The notes: generated from the letters alone by a model not told the origin. DNA of 22,674 nucleotides from Spirogloea muscicola (GCA_009602725.1 WELB01000009.1:386591-409264); one strand, 5' to 3'; shown: positions 1-7,224, counted from the stretch's first letter. Made by a program: numbers and translations.

Positions 1-200
1 GCTGCTGGCACAAGAGCTAGTCAATTGCCGTCCGGTATTCGAGCGTCAGCTAGCGACCTCTACGTGCTGACTCGTGGTTACTGAGCGGGTCAGCTTAGCA
101 GCAGGTGACGTACATTTGTCCAATGTGCTTGCCTTTGTACTTGGCCACACATGGCCTCCCCATCTCTTAATATACACGCATTTCCCCGCAGCCGCACATC
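1..200 (+). mobile_element. 3' end of a B-subfamily LINE-like element (copy B4)
   Basis: The window opens inside an ORF in frame 1 that ends SDLYVLTRGY and stops at 82-84. The same ending closes the B copies at 4534 (+), 5575 (-) and 7731 (+). The sequence after the stop (GTGACGTACATTTGT, then TGTGCTTGCCTTTGTACTTGG, read in part) matches the sequence after the B3 stop at 4535-4633. That stretch is therefore the element's 3' untranslated region. It contains a GGCCA-loop-TGGCC hairpin. The 3' boundary near 190-200 is approximate, and the 5' part lies outside the window. Confidence 0.7.
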
Positions 201-344
201 TACCAAACTTGCGCCTTCACTACTTTGTGACTTCCATTTTGACGAAGAAGAAGGCTCGCCCATTTGACGGGCTGACCGTTTCTCGTTTTTCCCAAGAAGG
301 GAAAACTTGGGGCCTTGTCCAGTCTTGAGTCAGCTCCATGGGCG

Positions 345-700
345 AGCACTCTTCATTCTGGAAGAAAGAAGGTGACAGCTCTTCATTTCGTAGCTGCTTT
401 GTTTCAGCCCTTCCAGATTTTGTACATTCCGTTGGGCTGGCCTCTCACAGCCATTGCCGTAAATTATAAGAGCTGTTTCTTTTCTTCTCTACAGTAAGAC
501 GATGGCTATGAGATGGCACTCTTCTCTATGGGCGAGCACTTCTTCTCTATGAGAGGCCAGTCCGGAAAGATTTGACAAGGTCCGAAATGGGCCGAAAAGC
601 GCTGACGTACACAAGCAATTACGTATGTAAGCAAGCCCAAAAAGGGTGAAATGGAAGAGCATGCCTCTCTTCCGTTCATGCGTTTGCCTCTTTTCCGCTT
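345..700. repeat. Scrambled hairpin-repeat fragments
   Basis: A plus-strand hairpin monomer lies at 435-452 (GGCTG, loop, CAGCC). A minus-strand fragment lies around 541-560 (GAGAGGCCAGTCC). The phrase ATGGGCGAGCACT that normally follows the hairpin appears near 340 and 528. These are degenerate pieces of the 3'-tail repeat described elsewhere. I see no gene in 200-1010. The ORFs there are short, lie in repeats and resemble nothing I recognise. Confidence 0.55.
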
Positions 701-1010
701 CCGCGGCGTTTGGTAAGTTCCACTTACGTGGCGCAGCGCACAGTCTCGGCTGCGCGCCCGCCGGCCCCGCCCCCGTGCCCGTGGGCTAGCTGCAAATGAC
801 GGAGCCGTGCCGATCAAGGCACAAATAATATGCGGCATATGTGGATCGGTGACAGACCGCGGTTTAGGGTCCCATGGCGGCGGTGGCTTGACCGACACGC
901 ACGCCCGCCGACACGAGGCCCCCAAACGGGCAGGAGGGGGGCGCCAGCCTGGGTGCTCACGTCAGGCGGCCACCAGGCGGGGCTCTCAATTCAGACTGGC
1001 GAGCGAACAT
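700..1010. other. GC-rich stretch without recognisable gene
   Basis: This GC-rich sequence contains no hairpin monomer and no recognisable coding signal. Two overlapping plus-strand ORFs cross it, but they run on into the repeat array, which argues against either being real. It could be a 5' or internal fragment of another mobile element. Confidence 0.3.
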
Positions 1011-1020
1011 GCCGCGCGTG

Positions 1021-1480
1021 CGTTGCTCTGGACTCCGTCGTCCTTTGTGCATTCTTTTACCTGGGCTGGCCTCTCCCAGCCACCGCTCTATGGGCGAGCA
1101 CTTCTCTCTCTTGGAAGCCGCTTTTCCAGCCCCTATCCTCAACTGGCGAGCAACTTTCTTCTTTCTCCTTCGTTCTTTTGGACTTGGACTTTCTGGGACG
1201 CTCTAACTCTTGAAGACCTGTTTCTCTGGGCTGGCCTTACACAGCTTTCCGCTGACATTGTCCATTCTTTCTGGGCTGGCTTTGCTGGCCCCCTTTCTCT
1301 ATGGGCGCGCCCTTTCTTTCCGCTGTCCGGCACCCCCGGACCTAGTCCTTATTTTCGGGCTGCTTTTCACAGCCCTCGCTCCACTTCCCTTTGGTTCTCT
1401 CTCTCTCTTTGGTCGAGCTTACCTTACTTTCACAGCCATCCACAAGTTTCAGGGGTGCAAAGGGCCAGCCCAAAAGAGTG
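1021..1480 (+). repeat. Cluster of hairpin monomers
   Basis: Clear hairpins lie at 1064-1081 (GGCTGG, loop CCTCTC, CCAGCC) and 1357-1375 (GGGCTG, loop, CAGCCC). Weaker ones lie near 1228-1247 and 1273-1290. A minus-strand piece is at about 1463-1475. Several are preceded by a CATTCTTT-type stretch and followed by ATGGGCGAGC-type sequence, the same order as in the 3' tail of the A-subfamily elements. Confidence 0.65.
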
Positions 1481-1494
1481 ACAGACATCTCCCC

Positions 1495-1570
1495 TTTTTG
1501 CTTGCCTTTGTACTTGGCCATTTGGCCTTCGTTTGTTTCAAATACACGAATTTTCCTTTTTTGGAGGAGC
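1495..1570 (+). mobile_element. Isolated B-subfamily 3' tail
   Basis: This carries the B-element 3' untranslated signature: GCTTGCCTTTGTACTTGGCC, then the hairpin GGCCA-TT-TGGCC, then AAATACACGAA followed by T-rich sequence. There is no ORF upstream, so it is an extremely 5'-truncated copy. A further hairpin start (TGGGCTGGCCTCTCA) follows near 1640. Confidence 0.6.
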
Positions 1571-1679
1571 TTCGTTCATTTGCTTTAGAAAAAGTTTCTA
1601 CTGGTCACTTCTTTTCTTCTACATATATCGTCCTTTCGTTTGGGCTGGCCTCTCATAGGTGATGTACTAGGAGGAAGAA

Positions 1680-2230
1680 TGAAGAGTAAGTTCCTGAGTT
1701 GCCCTCCCGGCGCCGCGACTCTGCGCCCCTCTTGCATAAGTCAGCATGGCCCGGCGCACTTGGCACTTAGGGGTCGCTCAGCAATAGCGGTTTGCTTAAC
1801 CACTTCCCAAGCTCCGCCTCGCCGGCCATTACTGACTAACATTAGCGCTAACACACGGCACTCAACCCATGTCAGCCTCCGTCACAGGAGCGCGGGGGCG
1901 GCTTCCCCGCAGCCCCACTGGCCTGACGTCAGCGGGACGGTGACCCCTGCCCTGACGTCACCCCCGCCTCGCTGACCTGGTGCACACGTGCACGTGGGAC
2001 CGCCCTCCTAGCAATAAACCTGCCGCCCAGCCCGTGTACGGCCGGGCGGCGTGATCAAAAGCGTGGACAAATGCAAGCAGGCATAGGAATCAAAAGCGTG
2101 AGCAAACGCTGGAAGGTCGACGCGTGTCGTGGCTGGCCGGCCTCCGACAGGCCGTCACGCTGTCAACGTCACGCAGCCCCCAGTATGCTGACGTCAGCGA
2201 TGGTGGGTGGCCGCATCGGCCTCAAGTGGG
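1680..2230. other. GC-rich intergenic block, not repeat-derived
   Basis: This 550-bp block lies between repeat clusters and has no recognisable ORF. It contains three perfect TGACGTCA palindromes, an overlapping CACGTG-type sequence near 1983-1997, and a 12-bp direct repeat ATCAAAAGCGTG at 2054-2065 and 2089-2100. It could be a promoter fragment, or the 5' regulatory region of a mobile element that lost its body. The sequence does not decide this. Confidence 0.35.
1924..2196. promoter_or_regulatory. Three perfect TGACGTCA (CRE/bZIP-type) palindromes
   Basis: TGACGTCA occurs at 1924-1931, 1953-1960 and 2189-2196. This 8-bp palindrome is the classical binding site of CREB/ATF and plant TGA-type bZIP factors. 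Three perfect copies in 273 bp is more than expected by chance. No transcription unit can be assigned to them. Confidence 0.35.
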
Positions 2231-2259
2231 CGTGACGGAATAACACAGCTTCTCTCTGT

Positions 2260-2503
2260 GGGCTCTGTGGGCATTCTTTTTGGGCTGGCTTTTCGCAGCC
2301 CTTGCCCCCATTGGGAGTGCCACTTCTTTCTTTCTGTTTCTCGACCAGTGTAAGGCAATTGTTGTGAGATTTGTTGGTAGAGTAGAGGAGTCCTTCCTCG
2401 GCATCTCATTCTTCGGCTTTGGACATTGTCCATTCTTTTTAAGCTGGCTTTGCCAGCCCCTCTTTCTCTATGGGCGAGCCTTCTCCTTCGTTTTCGCTCC
2501 GGC
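2260..2503 (+). repeat. Hairpin monomers flanking element A1
   Basis: Hairpins lie at 2282-2301 (GGGCTG, loop, CAGCCC) and 2443-2457 (GCTGGC, TTT, GCCAGC). The second is followed by TATGGGCGAGCC and then by CTCCGGC, the apparent target site of A1. Sequence resuming after A1 at 3185 (GACCTGGTCCATTCC, then GGGCTGG) continues the same repeat pattern. Confidence 0.6.
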
Positions 2504-3184
2504 GAAGAAAGTGCTCGCCCATTGAGAATAGGGGCTGGAACAACCAGCCCGAAAAAGAATGAACAGAGTACGAGAAGGGGGCCAGGGGAAGCGCTAAGTA
2601 ACAGAAACAAAGCTGCTACGAGACACTCAGTAACCCCTGCTAAGCAGCCGCAGATCAGAGATGCTGGGCTCCTGGAAGTGGGTCCCCTGGCCAGAGCCAG
2701 AGGCAGCAGCGAGGGCTCTGCCGGCACGAAGGTGCAGCGCCCGGGCCATGGACCTCTGCAGCGAGACGGCCAGGCGCATTCGATACACTTGCGCCAGCGA
2801 CCCGGCTGCAGGGAAGTCAACCGGCTCCCCATGGAAGCGCCGGGCGATGGTGTGGCGGGCGAGCTGGGTGAGCAGCTCGAGCCACCGAGCGCCCAGCGCC
2901 CCATGTGTGTCGATGGCCAACGGGAAGAACTCGTCTTCCCGCGGATGATCCGCGTACTTCAGCTCTTTGGCCCGAGCAGCGCAGGCGACCGCATACCCAG
3001 CCGTGGTGGCACATTTGGCTGGGTGTGAGCGGTCATAGGCATCAGTAGTCACCACGTCCAGGAGAAGACGTGGCCCGCCGGCCTGTCGGGTGGCCACCGG
3101 GTCTACACGCCTGGCATGGAGACCGTCGGCCCTGTGCTGGATTGGCATGATTCCGGAGTGCTCTGCTGCCACGGAGAAACCAGC
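2504..3184 (-). mobile_element. 5'-truncated A-subfamily LINE-like element (copy A1)
   Basis: This is the longest uninterrupted A copy. On the minus strand it has an ORF, a stop at 2627-2629, and about 120 nt of 3' sequence holding the GGGCTGG-loop-CCAGCCC hairpin (2532-2550). It ends in CACTTTCTT at 2505. CTCCGGC lies on both sides (2497-2503 and 3185-3191 allowing one base of uncertainty). This is a likely 7-bp target-site duplication. Without the insert, the flanks line up with the repeat at 1310-1365. The short target duplication, 5' truncation and absent LTR fit target-primed reverse transcription. There is no poly(A) tail. Confidence 0.65.
2627..3184 (-). pseudogene. C-terminal fragment of LINE-type ORF (copy A1)
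   Basis: About 185 codons are open without a stop. Visible segments in order are MPIQHRADGLHARRVDPVA, LLLDVVTTDAYD, CAARAKELKYADHP, EFFPLAIDTHGALGARW, and a helical stretch around YRMRLAVSLQRSMARALHLRAG, quoted in part, ending SDLRLLSRGY. The pattern D...T, then K..KY, then F.PLAIDT.GA.G resembles the C-terminal, possibly nuclease-like, region of reverse-transcriptase ORFs of green-algal non-LTR elements as I remember them. No reverse-transcriptase motif lies in the fragment, so the class is inferred. The 5' part of the ORF is missing and this copy cannot be autonomous. Confidence 0.55.
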
Positions 3185-3306
3185 CTCCGGCTCCTTCCTT
3201 CCGACCTGGTCCATTCCTTTGGGCTGGCCTTTCCCAGCCACCAGTCAATCTGGCCGCGCTTCTCTTTTGGGCTGGCCTCTCCCAGCCACCAGTCAATCTG
3301 GCCGCC
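3185..3306 (+). repeat. Two tandem hairpin monomers
   Basis: The 19-bp core GGGCTGGCCTCTCCCAGCC, or a one-base variant, occurs twice (3221-3239 and 3269-3287). Each is followed by ACCAGTCAATCTGGCCGC, which itself holds a small CCAG-loop-CTGG hairpin. The same longer unit recurs at 6897-6935, and a diverged form lies near 4930-4960. Confidence 0.7.
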
Positions 3307-3642
3307 CTTGTTGCTTGTGAGAGGCCAGCCCGGGAGAAATGAAAAGAAATAGCTCTTCCAGTAGAGGGTGATGGCTGTGATTGGCCAGCCCAGGAAAAGA
3401 GGGAACGAAGGAGATGAACAGACAAAGGGGCCGCCCATTGAAAAATAGGGGCTAGCAAAGCCAGCCCAGAAAAGACTGGACAATGTCCGCAGGCCTCAAA
3501 TGCCAAACGGAAGGACGCGGTGAGCTGGCCTTTCTTCTTCTTTGCCATAGACAGAGAGAGAGAGAAAGAAGCTCGCCCATATAGAGAGAGAGAGAAGGCG
3601 CGCGGGGCGCATGAATTGAAAGGGAGGCCAATTCAAGCCAAT
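3307..3642. repeat. Tandem duplication, copy 1
   Basis: This 336-bp block is repeated almost perfectly at 3675-4004. It holds three minus-strand hairpin monomers (near 3319, 3390 and 3440-3470), an AG-rich microsatellite, and the start of the GGCGCGCGGGGCGCATGAAT repeat. The only difference I see between copies is three extra AG units here. ORFs on either strand that begin MAKKKKGQ or MSSLFWAG are by-products of the repeat. Confidence 0.8.
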
Positions 3643-3674
3643 ACATTGTTCAGGCAGAGTCGAGTGCAGACTCG
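3591..3674 (+). repeat. GGCGCGCGGGGCGCATGAAT interspersed repeat
   Basis: This short element begins GAGAGAAGGCGCGCGGGG and continues through GAATTG...CAATTCAAGCCAAT to CAGAGTCGAGTGCAGACT. Further copies lie at 6975-7057 (+), partly at 3949-4004 (+), and at 8487-8550 (-, diverged). GAATTG and CAATTC can pair across a 10-nt loop. It has no coding capacity and I do not recognise a family. Confidence 0.6.
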
Positions 3675-4004
3675 CTTGTTGCTTGTGAGAGGCCAGCCCG
3701 GGAGAAATGAAAAGAAATAGCTCTTCCAGTAGAGGGTGATGGCTGTGATTGGCCAGCCCAGGAAAAGAGGGAACGAAGGAGATGAACAGACAAAGGGGCC
3801 GCCCATTGAAAAATAGGGGCTAGCAAAGCCAGCCCAGAAAAGACTGGACAATGTCCGCAGGCCTCAAATGCCAAACGGAAGGACGCGGTGAGCTGGCCTT
3901 TCTTCTTCTTTGCCATAGACAGAGAGAGAGAGAAAGAAGCTCGCCCATATAGAGAGAAGGCGCGCGGGGCGCATGAATTGAAAGGGAGGCCAATTCAAGC
4001 CAAT
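3675..4004. repeat. Tandem duplication, copy 2
   Basis: This is the 330-bp second copy of the preceding block, separated from it by 32 bp (3643-3674). It lacks six bases of the AG run. It ends at GCCAAT, where copy 1 continues into ACATTGTTCAGG. It then joins another minus-strand hairpin monomer at about 4005-4040. The near identity means a recent duplication or an assembly duplication. Confidence 0.8.
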
Positions 4005-4054
4005 CCATAGAGAAGGGGGCTAGCAAAGCCAGCCCATAGCATCTTCTGGCCCCT

Positions 4055-4633
4055 TTGTAGCTGCTACACGCTTGTAGCAGCTCTCCCGGCCGCAATTGAC
4101 CAGCATCTCTGATCTGCGGCTGCTTAGCAGGGGTTACTGAGTGTCTTGTAGCAGCTTTGTTTCTGTTACTTAGCGCTTCCCCTGGCCCCCTTCTCGTACT
4201 CTGTTCATTCTTTTTCGGGCTGGTTGTTCCAGCCCCTATTCTCAATGGGCGAGCACTTTCTTAATTGACACTTTCGGCTGCTTGGTTCCTCGCTTCCATA
4301 CCCTACTTGCGAACATAGCGAGTCTGGGATATGCTTCCAGCCCAGATGGGTATGCCGGCAGCCTATCCGTCATTTTTGCGACGTCGAGTGTCAGCTTGCC
4401 TGCAGCGAGCTCAGGCTCATGCGTTGCATCAGAAAGCTGGTCGAGCCTTGGCTGGTAGTTCAAGAGCTCGTCGATTGCCGTCCGATATTCGAGCATCAGT
4501 CAGCGACTTCTATGTGCTGACTCGTGGTTACTGAGCGGGTCAGCTTAGCGGCAGGTGACGTACATTTGTTAATGTGCTTGCCTTTGTACTTGGCCACACA
4601 TGGCCTCCCCATCTCTTGATACACACGTCTTTA
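4055..4633 (+). mobile_element. B-subfamily LINE-like element (copy B3), interrupted
   Basis: This 5'-truncated B copy has its stop at 4532-4534 and its 3' tail at 4535-4633. It appears inserted in a hairpin repeat: GCCCCT stands just before (4049-4054) and just after it (4634-4639). The outer flanks, joined, read as the usual CTGGCCCCT...CAATTCTTTTTGGGCTGG order. An A-subfamily tail sits inside it at 4101-4262. With that tail removed, the ORF reads LPAAIDTFGCLVPRFHTLL as in copy B2. A deletion near 4335-4345 shifts the frame before MGMPAAYPSFLRRR, so the copy is dead. Confidence 0.65.
4101..4262 (+). mobile_element. 162-bp A-subfamily 3' tail inserted in B3
   Basis: This segment starts in the last codons of the A ORF (SISDLRLLSRGY, stop 4138-4140) and runs through the hairpin GGGCTGG-TTGTT-CCAGCCC to CACTTTCTT. 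It is flanked on both sides by AATTGAC (4094-4100 and 4263-4269), an exact 7-bp target-site duplication. As a reverse complement it matches 2505-2666 of copy A1 at all but one of 162 positions. It is the youngest insertion that can be dated relatively here, and it fixes the element's 3' end. Confidence 0.8.
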
Positions 4634-5262
4634 GCCCCTCCGGTCCTTCGTCAATTCTTTTTGGGCTGGCTTTCCGCAGCCCTTGCCCACCTTGGAGTGC
4701 CACTTCTTCTTTCCACAGCCCTTGCCCCCATTGGGAGAGAAGTGGCACTGGGCTGCGATAATTGGGAAAGCCACTTCTCTCTTTCACAGCCACCGCCTTA
4801 GGTCGGAAGCGCTATTGTTGTTCCCGAAAGGAGGCTTGTCCGAGAACCTCTTGCTCATTCTTCAGTGGCCTCTAAGTAACCTCACTCGTAACTACTGAGT
4901 GGTCCATCCTCCCCCCGTCCTGACATAGCTTCCCAGCGACCAGGCAATCTGGCCGCGCTTTCCCCCTTCTTCAGGCCCCTTCGTAGCTGCTAAGCGCTTT
5001 TGGCCCCTTCGAACCTTTGTCAATTCTTTTCGGGCTGGCTGTTCACAGGCCTTGCCCCCATCGGGAGTGCCACTTCTCTCAGAGCCACTGCCCTTTCCTG
5101 GAAGCGTCTTTCCTTCTTCTGTGGGCTGGTTATACATTGCTTTCGCTGCTTCTTTGTGGTTGGCTTTTGGAGCATAAAGAGTCAGACGCTTCCAGGAGAG
5201 GCGGTGGCTGGGAGAGGCCAGCCCAGTGAATAGAATGAACAGGTTCGAAGGGGCCAGAGAAA
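4634..5262. repeat. Hairpin repeats in both orientations
   Basis: Plus-strand monomers lie near 4657-4681 and 5030-5060 (GGGCTGG, loop, CAGCCC or CAGG), with a partial one at 5124-5133. A minus-strand monomer is at 5203-5224, reading GGCGGTGGCTGGGAGAGGCC. A 12-bp perfect inverted repeat, AGTGCCACTTCT at 4696-4707 and AGAAGTGGCACT at 4738-4749, encloses a CAGCCC-bearing loop. The sequence GGCCCCTTCGAAC before the hairpin recurs here and at 6400, 6612 and 14604. No gene is visible. Confidence 0.6.
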
Positions 5263-5284
5263 TCCACCGGCTCCCCATTCCTTT

Positions 5285-6205
5285 TCTTAGAAAGAAAGGG
5301 CTCGCCCATTAAGGAGAGGGGCTGGACAAGCCAGCCCTAAAAAGAAAGGACAAAGTACGAGTAGGGGTCCAGGGGAAGCGCTAAGGAAAGCAAGCACAAA
5401 ACGAAGCATAGCTGCTACGAATCACTCAGTAACCCCTGCTAAGCAGCCGCAGATCAGAGAGGCTAGGCGCCTGGAAGTAAAAGATCGTGTATTAGAAAGA
5501 AATGTAGGCCAAATGGCCAGGTACAAAGGCAAGCACATCTAAAAATCTACATAACCTACAGCAGATTGACCCGCTCAATAACCACGGGTCAAAACATAAA
5601 GGTCACTACTCGATGCATGAATACTAGATGCCAGGAACGGAGCCCTTCTGCCACCTACTAGAGCTCGCCCAGCTTTCTGGTGCAAGGCACTAGCCTGAGC
5701 ACGCTGCAAACAGGCCGAAACTCGACGTCGCAAGAGCGACAGATATGCAGCTGGCAAGCCCATCTCAGCCGGAAACACATCTGCGCGTCGAGTGTAGCCT
5801 AGATTGGCAATGCTTTGAAGCAGAGTGTGGAAGCGAGGACCCAGACAGCCAAAGATGTCGATTGCAGCTGGCAGGAGTTGAATCCTGCCTGGAAGGGGGT
5901 CCCCTGGCCAGAGCCAGAGGCAGCAGCGAGTGCGCGGCCGGCACGAAGGTGTAGCGCGCGGGCCATAGACCGCTGCAGCGAGATGGCCAGGCGCATACGG
6001 TAGACTTGCGCTAGCGACCCAGCGGCAGGGAAGTCCACCGGCTCCCCATGGAAGAGACGGGCGATGGCGTGGCGGGCGAGCTAGTTGATCAACTCGAGCC
6101 ACCGAGCGCCCAGCGCCCCGTGGGTGTCAATTGCCAACGGGAAGAACTCGTCGTCCCGCGGATGGTCGGCGTACTTTAGCTCTTTTGCCCGAGCGGCGCA
6201 GAAAG
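5285..6205 (-). mobile_element. A-subfamily LINE-like element (copy A2), interrupted by B2
   Basis: This minus-strand A copy runs from CAARAKELKYADHP (near 6200) through EFFPLAIDTHGALGARW and the RMRLAISLQRSMARALHLRA stretch to FQ at 5888. It is then interrupted by a B element (5478-5886) and resumes as APSLSDLRLLSRGY with its 3' tail and hairpin near 5320-5340. The codon at 6081-6083 is an amber stop (CTA on the plus strand) where A1 has glutamine. A 20-bp stray A-ORF piece (GEPVDF) lies beyond its 3' end at about 5262-5280. The copy is non-functional. Confidence 0.65.
5478..5886 (-). mobile_element. B-subfamily LINE-like element (copy B2) inserted in A2
   Basis: This minus-strand insert is about 409 bp. 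Its ORF runs from QLLPAAIDIFGCLGPRF near 5880 through ANLGYTRRADVFPAEMGLPA and RRRVSACLQRAQASALHQKA to SDLYVLTRGY, with the stop at 5575-5577. About 97 nt of 3' tail follow, with the GGCCA-loop-TGGCC hairpin and AATACACGATCTTTTA at the end. GCCTGGAAG occurs on both sides (5469-5477 and 5887-5895). It matches A1 FFPLAIDTHGALG position for position, so A and B are homologous. Confidence 0.75.
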
Positions 6206-6240
6206 CGCTGAAGCACACAGGGAACCAGGGAGCTACGAAA

Positions 6241-6330
6241 CACTCAGTGACCCCTGTTGAGCAGCCGCTGGTCGGAGAAAGAAGTCTCCGAGTAGCGGGT
6301 CCCTTGGCCAGGCCCAGTGGCTGCAGCCAA
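6241..6330 (-). mobile_element. A-subfamily 3' ORF fragment (copy A4)
   Basis: The minus strand reads LAAATGPGQGTRYSETSFSD and then QRLLNRGH before the stop at 6244-6246. This is a diverged A ORF end. Upstream it is fused to a hairpin repeat. Downstream its 3' tail (GTCACTGAGTG, then TGCTTCAGCGCTTT) leads directly into the 5' end of A2 near 6205, so A2 probably landed in this tail. Confidence 0.6.
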
Positions 6331-6640
6331 TGTAGAGAGAAAGACGCTTCCAAAGGAGGGCGGTGGCTGGGAGAGGCAAGCCCAGAGAAGGGAATCAACG
6401 AGGTTCGAAGGGGCCAGGGAAAGCGCAATGCAGACCGGCACGCAGATGCAGCGCGCGTGTCCGGTGCAGCGAGACTGACAGGCGTGGACAATATACCTGC
6501 ACGAGACAGCCTGCTGCATAAGATTAGAGAGAAAGACGCTTCCAGGATACATGTATCCAAGAGAGGGCGGTGGCTGGGAGAGGCCAGCCCAGAGACAAGA
6601 ATGAACAAAGTTCGAAGGGGCCAGTAGAAAGAGAAGTGCT
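6325..6640 (-). repeat. Two hairpin-repeat units with an A fragment between
   Basis: Units at about 6327-6430 and 6527-6630 share GAGAAAGACGCTTCC, the GGCGGTGGCTGGGAGAGGC hairpin, and GTTCGAAGGGGCCAG, about 200 bp apart. Between them, at about 6430-6500, a minus-strand A-ORF scrap reads SVSLHRTRALHLRAG. The second unit contains a 14-bp palindrome, GGATACATGTATCC (6545-6558), that the first lacks. Confidence 0.65.
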
Positions 6641-6689
6641 CGCCCATAGAGAAGGCGCTCAAACACACAGGAAATCAAGTTGGCTTCAA

Positions 6690-6850
6690 AAATTTCTGTA
6701 ACTCCTACTAAGCAGCCGCAGGTCGGAGAAAGTAGTCCCCTGGCTAGGGCCAGAGGCTGCAGCTAAGGCACGACCGGCACGCAGATGCAGCGCGCGAGCC
6801 ATGGACCTCTGCAGCGAGATGGACAAGGGCATGCGAGATCGGAGTACGAG
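6690..6850 (-). mobile_element. A-subfamily ORF fragment (copy A3), stop codon lost
   Basis: The minus strand reads SISLQRSMARALHLRAGRAL, then AAASGPSQGTTFSDLRLLSRSY, quoted in part. At the normal stop position the sequence is CAGA rather than TGA, so the frame runs a few codons further to 6686. Both ends abut unrelated repeat fragments. Confidence 0.6.
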
Positions 6851-6884
6851 CATGCACTTCACTACTCTGGCTTCTTCAGACCTT

Positions 6885-6945
6885 GTCCATTCCTTTGGGC
6901 TGGCCTCTCCCAGCCACCAGTCAATCTGGCCGCGCTTTTCTATCA
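6885..6945 (+). repeat. Hairpin monomer with CCAGTCAATCTGG extension
   Basis: The order CTTGTCCATTCCTTT, GGGCTGGCCTCTCCCAGCC, ACCAGTCAATCTGGCCGCGC matches the pair at 3210-3305. The GGCGCGCGGGGCGCATGAAT repeat follows at 6975-7057. A minus-strand monomer with stem AGCTGGC-AAA-GCCAGCC lies at about 7095-7150. Confidence 0.65.
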
Positions 6946-7224
6946 TGCACTTCAGCAGCTTTATCAGGTGGGACGAGAGAAGGCGCGCGGGGCGCATGAA
7001 TTGAAAGGGAGGCCAATTCAAGCCAATACATTTTTCAGCCAGAGTCGAGTGCAGACTAAACAAGGCTACATAATACGGAGAAATACAAATGTAGAATGTG
7101 CTCGCCCATAGAGAAGAGTAGCTGGCAAAGCCAGCCCAAAAAGAATGGACAATATCCCAAGCCAAAGAAAGAGGAGCCGGAAAAGAACTACACTACAGTC
7201 CATGCCTTTGGACTAGGACGAAGA

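Noticed and set aside
2500-2660. Hammerhead ribozyme in the hairpin repeats
   Set aside because: I looked for the CTGANGA...GAAA core around the hairpins and did not find it.
2426-3028. 200-codon plus-strand ORF
   Set aside because: It lies antisense to copy A1 and its first part repeats, residue for residue, an antisense frame of 3820-4245. It is a shadow of the repeat.
3042-3916. Paired minus-strand ORFs beginning MAKKKKGQ
   Set aside because: They are the same translation of the tandem duplication and consist of hairpin repeats and an AG microsatellite, with no protein-like pattern.
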